This document shows, piece after piece, positions 57,769-64,000 of a stretch of 64,000 nt of DNA. Position 1 is the stretch's first letter, and each line of letters opens with the position of its first letter. Source of the stretch: Guillardia theta CCMP2712 (lineage: Eukaryota > Cryptophyceae > Pyrenomonadales > Geminigeraceae); NCBI RefSeq assembly GCF_000315625.1, contig NW_005434650.1, positions 276,005 through 340,004 on the forward strand, read 5' to 3'. Made by a program: the position numbers and the translations under genes. The notes beneath the pieces are model-generated. The model saw only the letters and a program-made list of their open reading frames with translations. It ran no database searches and was not told where the DNA came from.

Positions 57769-59401
57769 ATGGCACAGAAAAGTGTTTGGTTGATGAGCGG
57801 AGCAGCCGCTGCGGCGATGATGATGGCGATGATGGTAAGTTCAGAAGATGATATTATGATACCTGATGATCAGGATCATGCTTAGAAGTCATTCCCAGAA
57901 GTAAAGGAGGGTTTGACTGAACAGAACAGAATTTGACGATGGAGACAGTGCGAATTGAAAGTATCGGACTTACATGAAAAAGGAATGCTGTCTACGTACT
58001 GATGTGTGAGATAGTTTCACAGTGGAAGACTTTTGATTCGCGGAAGATAGATCCAGGAAAAGAATTGAGGACGCTGATAGACTTTTACCAGTGTGTTTGT
58101 TCCGGGTCTGTAGGCCATACTACGAAGAAATGAAGTAGGGCAAAGGCAGGAGGAATAGAACTAGCGAGGAGTGCTGTGAAAGACCAGCCATCTCATTCCG
58201 CGTTCTTCCTGCTACAGGTTTTGTCTGGAGTGAAGAGAACTTCTCTTCTGCAGAAGTCAAAGCTGGCTTCCTCTGGTGTCGATCCGCGCGAGGTATACCC
58301 TCTTCCATGTCCTTACATGCGCTCACCTCTATGGAAACAGGCTGGATCCTTGATCTACGCTATTGAAGGTGAAGTGGCAAGAGACAATCTACAGAGATCG
58401 ATGGATGAAGCCAACAAAGAGGTGAATGCGACGACTTATGTTTCGAACTCTGATTATCTCGTCAGCGAATGATGGAACGTCAAAGGATGCTCGACCGCCA
58501 GCGACAGAGGGTGAAATTGCATTGGACGATCATGTGTTTGTGATGTTGGTTTAGGATGAAGAAACCGATGCTCGCATGTTTGATGCTTGCAACCGCAACC
58601 CTTCCTTGCCTGGATGCCCGTACTACCCCAAGCCGTCGGTGAGCGAACGTTAGGGATTTTTCTACATGGCTGATCATGTATGCATAGCGTGGTTTCGATA
58701 CCGTTGACCCCGCTGCTGGTGAACTTTGTCACCAACTCCTCTCATCAATCTGACATTGGTCATCAGCTGGTCCTCTCGTGTACGCTGTGTACGCTCAAAA
58801 TGCCCGTGACAACCTTAACTACATGAGGAATGCTGAAAAGGACGAGGTTGATCTTTCAAAACTTAGACATGATTTAATATTTACCTACCATGAACAGGTC
58901 ATGTACGACAGATACCAACAGGATGTTGAGCGCTTTGAGAGAGAGGTGTCATGTCCACACCATGTCAATGATTACAGGATGACGCTCTCTTGCATCAGAT
59001 GGCAGTAGCTGAGAGGATGATTGATGCCTGCAACAGAGATCCCTCTTTGGCTGGTTGTACTTGTCCCGTTGCACCAGATCTGTCTTACGTTGTGAACAGG
59101 ATGCCCGTACTATCCGAACATTCGTCCTCCTACGTGGCCTAGCGATCCGACCAAGGACGGGGATCTCATCTATGCCAAGGGAGCTTCTGACGCTCGTGAC
59201 GCGTAATGTCCTGAGACATGTGGTGTATGATCTCTGAGGTATGTGAGCAGCTTGGAGCGCAACCGCCAGGAGAGTGAAGACTACATGAGGTGGGTTCATG
59301 ACCAGGAGGCGGCTGAGGCTGCACAGCGCAAAGAGGCCGAGGCAGAGCGCCTCAGGATCAGCTGTCAGCTCAATCCATCACTTCCAGGATGCCCCTACTA
59401 G
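57769..59401 (+). CDS. Three-module Cys/Pro repeat protein, undescribed family
   Basis: Eleven exons keep frame throughout (57769-57834, 58218-58292, 58341-58421, 58466-58510, 58555-58638, 58688-58718, 58767-58846, 58898-58945, 58978-59053, 59100-59202, 59239-59401), giving 283 residues. A signal-like Ala/Met N-terminus (GAAAAAMMMAMM) precedes three modules. Each opens with a G(S/P/D)L(I/V)YA...ARD block, continues with a charged helix (RMMERQRMLDRQRQR; VMYDRYQQDVERFERE; DQEAAEAAQRKEAEAERL), and closes with a Cys/Pro box: CNRNPSLPGCPYYP, CNRDPSLAGCPYYP, CQLNPSLPGCPY. The two Cys are 10 residues apart each time. Introns fall at matching places in modules 1 and 2. Introns are 32-51 nt apart from the first (383 nt). 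No known family recalled; likely exported or plastid-directed. Confidence 0.8.
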
Positions 59402-59563
59402 ATATTTGACATACGCCTGCGGGAAGGGAGGTGCGACGGAACAGAATGAAATTCAGCTGGAGATGCACGCTTCTCTGTTGTTTCTCATTAATTTCAGTTG
59501 TGCAGCAGAATACACTAGATCAAGCTTCACAATTAAATAGATCAAAAGATACACGTTGAGCCC

Positions 59564-60295
59564 TCAATCCTCCCGACAACACCAAACTGCCCTTTTCTTC
59601 CAGCAGACATCGCCACATTGCACCTTCTTCAGAGGTGGAGCTTTGTCGCCTAGTTTCGCACGTTTCTCCTTCTGTTCTTCTTGGTCCAAAATCATCTTGT
59701 CCTGTTGCTGCATTGCAGAGATCATCTCAGGCATATCATCATCGTAAGTTGGGATTGTGGCATGCGAGCTATCATCGTCGACGAAAGAACGCTGGTAACA
59801 ATCTTCCGGTGTTACACATGGAGATCCTTCGGCTTCATTCTCCCTTGTAGATGATTCTTCTGCCTGAAGTCCATCACTTCCCTCTGTATGTTGTTCATCC
59901 TGCTCGGCCGTTTCATTCTCCTGAGCTGGTTGCTCGCTTTCCCCGGTCATTCCACTCGGTGAAGCCTCGTTGTCTGTTAACATATTCCCTCTGAAAGCAG
60001 TAGCGCTCGTCTTGATTGTGCGTGTTTTCAATTCATGGGACAGCTTTCTCGAGTAGGTGAATCGCGAAATTAGTTGATGCTCTGTTTTAGCATTCTCGGC
60101 TCTCTGCATAAGCCGGAAAAGTTGCCTCTCATGAGGAGTTAAAACATGCAGTATTGTTTCTCGCGACTTGTGCTGTGTTTGCAAGAGTTTTGGCTGCGTA
60201 GGAGGATTGAGCAAGCACAGCAATATCAGCGCAGACAAGACTCCAAGCGAACCAACGACCAACAATGTGACACGAATATCTGCTTTCGACTTCAT
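59564..60295 (-). CDS. Signal-anchored acidic protein with Cys-rich end
   Basis: Single exon, 243 residues. MKSKADIRV precedes one anchor helix (LLVVGSLGVLSALILLCLL). A basic helical segment (HERQLFRLMQRAENAKTEHQ) and a long acidic disordered region (Glu/Asp/Ser/Gln) follow, with PCVTPEDCYQ, and the end is VQCGDVCWKKRAVWCCRED. Six Cys in two clusters suggest lumenal disulphides. GTG just upstream is not used; ATG 60295-60293 is taken. Converges with the three-module protein gene 163 bp away. Family unknown. Confidence 0.65.
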   Translation of the reverse strand: MKSKADIRVTLLVVGSLGVLSALILLCLLNPPTQPKLLQTQHKSRETILHVLTPHERQLFRLMQRAENAKTEHQLISRFTYSRKLSHELKTRTIKTSATAFRGNMLTDNEASPSGMTGESEQPAQENETAEQDEQHTEGSDGLQAEESSTRENEAEGSPCVTPEDCYQRSFVDDDSSHATIPTYDDDMPEMISAMQQQDKMILDQEEQKEKRAKLGDKAPPLKKVQCGDVCWKKRAVWCCRED

Positions 60296-63246
60296 CACAG
60301 CCGCGTCCTATTGAAGGTGACGAAGAGCGACCCAGAAACAATTTACGGCTGACCAGAAACAATTCACAACTGAAGGTAGAATGCTTGTATTCCACCACGT
60401 GGACTGAACTTTCCTATACTTATCTTCCTCCTGACTGAACGATCCTCAAACCATCCGCTCCTATGATAGCAGCGCTGACATCTCGGCGCCTTTTCGTAGG
60501 TACCCCCACCCCTGCCCCCACCCGATAGACAAACCCTGGGGCGAGCCCGGCTGAAAGAGTAACGGATATCTTCAAATATAACGGACAAGCGCCAGATATA
60601 ACATCGTGTGTGGTAATAAGTGTAGTAAGGATGGGATATATCGAAAAGGATTTTTATCGTAATGAGGAAAAGTATACCCAAAAAAGATGTCAGCAGATGG
60701 GCGAAACGAGTTCATATCAATTTTTTCCCAAAGTAGAATTCGGCACTGACCTTTCAGGATGAAGAGACAGACAAAAAAAGAGCCCACCTGGTTTGTGCTG
60801 TATGAGTTCGCGGAATCCAGAATTAAAAGAATAAAACAATTTTAGTAAGACAACGCTCCGAAGCCATGTCGGTTGTCAAGTTAATCCATGCAGATCCTAC
60901 CGGCCAAGGGTCACGGATATACTAAGTGCACTTCTCTTTCAGAAGGCTAAGTTATATACCTTTCCCTTTCACCCAAATCGGTCATCGACAACACCAGAAT
61001 GAAACAATATCCAAACCGACGAATAAACCGCCCTGAACAAACGAGGTGAGGTCTGCTTCGAACACGGGTCCATATAGGATACAAATCCTCATCGAATACG
61101 GGTCATAGTACATATCTTCCTACCCTGAACCCAACACGAGATCTGGATAAATACTTTACTGTCAGCAACCGAAACAGAAATGTGTGCAACGCATCGTTTC
61201 AAACTATACCGGTGATTTGAATAATCAAAGTAGGGGTCATCAGAAAGACATTCCGTCCCCCTCTGCATTATTGACTCCCCGTTGCCAGCTCACACACCTT
61301 CCGAGTTCTTGCGGGTTCAATGCATACCATGTAATGAGCTTTCCTGGCGAATCCACCATTGTGACTGAATTAGAATCGATCGAGACTTACCTTCATTCAA
61401 ACATGGCATGACACAAGGGAGCATATCTCAGATTCGTTGTGTTTCTCCTTTTCATCAACACTTCTCACAAGAAACTATCCAATAACCGCAAACATGCGTA
61501 TGGGTACAAAAGGAACATCACTCCAATTCAAAACAATTTGTCGTATGCACAACATGAAATTCAGTACGTATTTCTCGAGCTTCCTCCTTTTCTTCGTGCT
61601 TGTGGCTTGGTGTGAAGTTCAGTGCTTGATTTAGCAACATGAAAACTTCAAAGAAAATTGAATTTGGAGCTATTTGATTCTCACTTCAATGTTCAAAACG
61701 ATTTGAAAATAAGTTGCTCCCCACATGATGTATTCCGAATTCAGCTTCTGTGCTTGCATTTCATTGCAAGTCTTTCTTTCATGTATCGTATCTATGTTGT
61801 TTGACCATAGTTGAACTCGATGTCTTTCGAATGTCTCCATTTATTTTTGTTCTTTGTTGTCTTTTCGCAAATCACCAGGTATGCATCAGTGATGTATCAC
61901 GTTCCTACACGTTCCTAAAAAGTTTGCCTTTAGTCAGATCGAGGTTTGCAGCTGTAAGTACGCGTGGTATTCCGATCCAACGATTGGTAATATTTCTCCT
62001 CCATCATTTCTGCCTTCCTCGCGCACGCTATTTTTCTTCTGTTCTTTTATCTCTTCTCGAACATTACTCATGGCAGCTCTCTCCTTCACTTTCTGAACTC
62101 CTTGTCCCGGAGCTATGCTGTGGCTGCAATTACTGCAGAGTTCAGCGTGTCTCCAGACTGCATTTTCACCCATGATAACCTTCCTCAGCCTATCTCTCAT
62201 ACAGCAATAGGGTTTTTTGCTCATTCTCACTCACTGAAGCTTCTTTTGATGTCTTTCATACATAGTAGCTTTGTTCCTTGCTTTCGCTGGAAATCGCCAT
62301 GCTCAAAAATTAATTAGCTCGATGATCATTCGAAAATCGTTTACCTCACTAGAAATTTCATCGAAACAAATTGACATTAGCTTACCTTTATTCTGGTCTA
62401 AAAGCGGGAATTGGTACTTATCCATTATTATTTTGACCGACTGCTTCCAACCGGCTAGTACCCACCTTAAATAGCTGAAAGTACCCACCAAAATATAAGC
62501 TTTTTACCGGCTTCGAAAAAGTCAGTAGATGAAAACGTTTTTAAAATTGAAAGATTTCCCTTTCGATTTTTGACGTTTCGATATGAAGAGACAAGAGGTG
62601 GAGAGAACTGGAAGGGATCTTTATCGCAGTTTAAAATGTTTTCCTCACCACCCCTAAGGATCAAGGGTAGGTTGGGACTACCCCATTTTTACAAATTTTG
62701 AACACACCCTACCTACAACTTTATACGAATTATTTATGTTGTGTGACCGGTTATGAGATACCCAGCCCCACTTATTGTATACCCATCGCAAAGCACCACC
62801 CCTGGTCCGTCAGTGCGGAATTTCCTGTATAAAAGATAAACCCAATAGCCCGTTCACAGCCTCCTCCTCCTCAAAGCCACTCACTCTCCCCGCTGACCTT
62901 CACCTCTGTTCTCCTTTCTGTTCCTATCAACTCTCAACCCTCGCAGATACCATCATCTTCTCGTCCAATCAACCTCTGTCGTCCTGACTCTCTATCCTTG
63001 CTCTCCCTGAAGCTCGTCAACGTCAAGTCCCTTGGCTTAGAACCTGGAACCCCCTCTGCCGTTCTTTTCTGCCCGATCGTCAATAACTATCTTGCATCAA
63101 ATCTGGTCTTTCTCTCGAATGATCTTTGCCCTGGATTCATTGGTGAAAATTGAGTGCAATTAGATCAAGCGTGAGAAATTGAAACGTTTCTATCGTCAAC
63201 CAGCTGTGCTGCTTTCATAAGTTCCTGACAATAAGATCAACTTGCT
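60296..63246. other. 3 kb region without a firm gene
   Basis: 60490-60545 has a CCCACCCCTGCC-type island. 60550-61160 is AT-mixed with no exon. 61494-61634 holds a 46-residue frame ending in a hydrophobic segment (FSSFLLFFVLVAWCEVQ), which could be a small secreted ORF but has no support. 61740-62460 is T-rich with no clear exon. 62655-62800 is another TACCC island. 62860-63240 is probably the promoter and 5' leader of the zinc-cluster gene. Confidence 0.5.
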
Positions 63247-63714
63247 ATGGTTTCTTGCAAGCAAACTGATAGTTCTCTTGATGAAGAAATTGCGAATATG
63301 CAATGTTCTTCTATGGATATTCAAAATTTCATGGGCGATGTTGACGTCATGGAAGAAATCGCGCTTGCGGACGCGAGAACGGATATCCCCGAGAGCAAAA
63401 CCAAAGGGAAACGCAGAGTGCAGAGAGCATGTGATGCATGCCGAAGAAAGAAAGTGAAATGCGAGGATACACGTCCATGCTCTAGATGTATCGAAGATGA
63501 TGATCATTGCCTGTCCAGCACAGACTTGAAGAAATCTCAGGAATCAACATGCAGCGACAACAAACCCCGCTGTCCCGTTTGCGAGGAATCTGCAAGCGGG
63601 TCACCAAGACCATGCTGGCGATGTGTTATTACAGGGAATGCTCCTGTCGACGAATTTAGCCTCGGTGGTGGTCCGGATGTACCACAGGACAACCTCTGTG
63701 ACGGACAAGCCTAA
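63247..63714 (+). CDS. Zn2Cys6 (Gal4-type) binuclear-cluster protein
   Basis: Single-exon 155-residue protein. Residues 57-90 contain RVQRACDACRRKKVKCEDTR then PCSRCIEDDDHC, a perfect CX2CX6CX5CX2CX6C zinc cluster with the basic RRKKVK stretch used by fungal Gal4-type factors to bind CGG triplets. A second Cys-rich piece follows (CPVCEESASG, RPCWRC). The N-terminus is acidic (DVDVMEEIALADARTD), possibly an activation region. No fungal 'middle homology' domain follows and the protein is very short. Zn2Cys6 factors outside fungi are known in a few protists. Start is the first ATG after an AT-rich leader. Confidence 0.85.
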   Translation: MVSCKQTDSSLDEEIANMQCSSMDIQNFMGDVDVMEEIALADARTDIPESKTKGKRRVQRACDACRRKKVKCEDTRPCSRCIEDDDHCLSSTDLKKSQESTCSDNKPRCPVCEESASGSPRPCWRCVITGNAPVDEFSLGGGPDVPQDNLCDGQA

Positions 63715-64000
63715 GACTTGGAGCCGTCGTTGTGTTGTGTTTGAATATTACGTCCATCCTTTTATGTGCATGCGTTATGCTTACATATGACTAAGATTGA
63801 CATGGTTGTACTATACATCAAAATAGAAAAAAACCTCAACATGTCCAGTCAATCCATACCCGCACATGCACCATCTCTGGCGTTGTATGCCTCTATCCAC
63901 ATTCCTTGGCATTCCGCACTGGTTCTTGCAGGCACCATTACACTCTGTTGAACGTTGAAGTTGTTGAGCTTTGGGCTGCACGCTGATATTCAGGATTAAC
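63715..64000. other. 3' flank of the zinc-cluster gene
   Basis: AT-mixed DNA with no supported exon before the window ends. Confidence 0.5.

Noticed and set aside
60930-61160. Possible spliceosomal snRNA (TTCAGAAGGCTAAG-like string)
   Set aside because: Only a few bases resemble the U2 5' end; no conserved branch-recognition region or Sm site could be found.

Overview
The window is nuclear DNA of a unicellular eukaryote, most likely an alga. A cryptophyte such as Guillardia theta fits best, but this is inferred from style and gene content, not from a database match. Genes are dense, lie on both strands, and are split by many tiny GT-AG introns, mostly 32-60 nt, some with a visible CTAAC branch point. 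Gene content is eukaryotic: strawberry notch, DNA2, TFIIE-beta, RER1, TRAP-beta, a PITP, a mitochondrial biotin carboxylase, an ABCG transporter and WD40 and PDZ proteins. An RWP-RK factor points to a photosynthetic lineage. There are no operons, CRISPR arrays, tRNAs or complete rRNAs that I can support.

Layout. 1-5.5 kb: 3' part of a multi-pass membrane protein with an acidic front and coiled-coil tail (+). 5.6-7.2 kb: DCAF15-like gene (-). 7.9-10.4 kb: membrane-anchored SDR-like pseudoenzyme with a 30-bp coding minisatellite (+). 10.7-15.8 kb: strawberry notch helicase in five exons (+). 15.8-20.0 kb: PDZ protein (-), AIM24-family protein (+), unrecognised protein (-). 20.0-22.4 kb: gene-poor, with a CA microsatellite, a GC-rich patch and a long perfect hairpin. 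22.4-28.6 kb: RWP-RK factor (+), ABCG half-transporter (-), small membrane protein (+), WD40 protein (-). 28.6-31.3 kb: low-complexity DNA with a 100-bp assembly gap and a small secretory ORF. 31.3-41 kb: collagen-tailed membrane protein (+), TRAP-beta (-), weak genes, PITP (-), RER1 (-). 41.5-48 kb: orphan membrane protein (+), MDP1-like phosphatase (+), TFIIE-beta (-), unrecognised gene (-), small ORF (+). 48-57 kb: DNA2 (-) and propionyl-CoA carboxylase alpha (-). 57.8-64 kb: a three-module repeat protein (+), a small anchored protein (-) and a Zn2Cys6 protein (+).

The conserved genes fall into information processing (SBNO, DNA2, TFIIE-beta, RWP-RK, Zn2Cys6), the early secretory pathway (TRAP-beta, RER1, PITP) and mitochondrial metabolism (PCCA). 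Between them lie several orphan genes with one N-terminal membrane segment or signal and an unusual lumenal or extracellular part: collagen triplets, a CNRNPSLPGCPYYP repeat, and Cys-rich tails. Many intergenic promoters carry islands of CCCTACCC/TACCCC repeats. These orphan genes and islands are the least explained part of the window. Exon boundaries were read by eye. Those given with exact numbers keep frame; others are approximate and are marked so.
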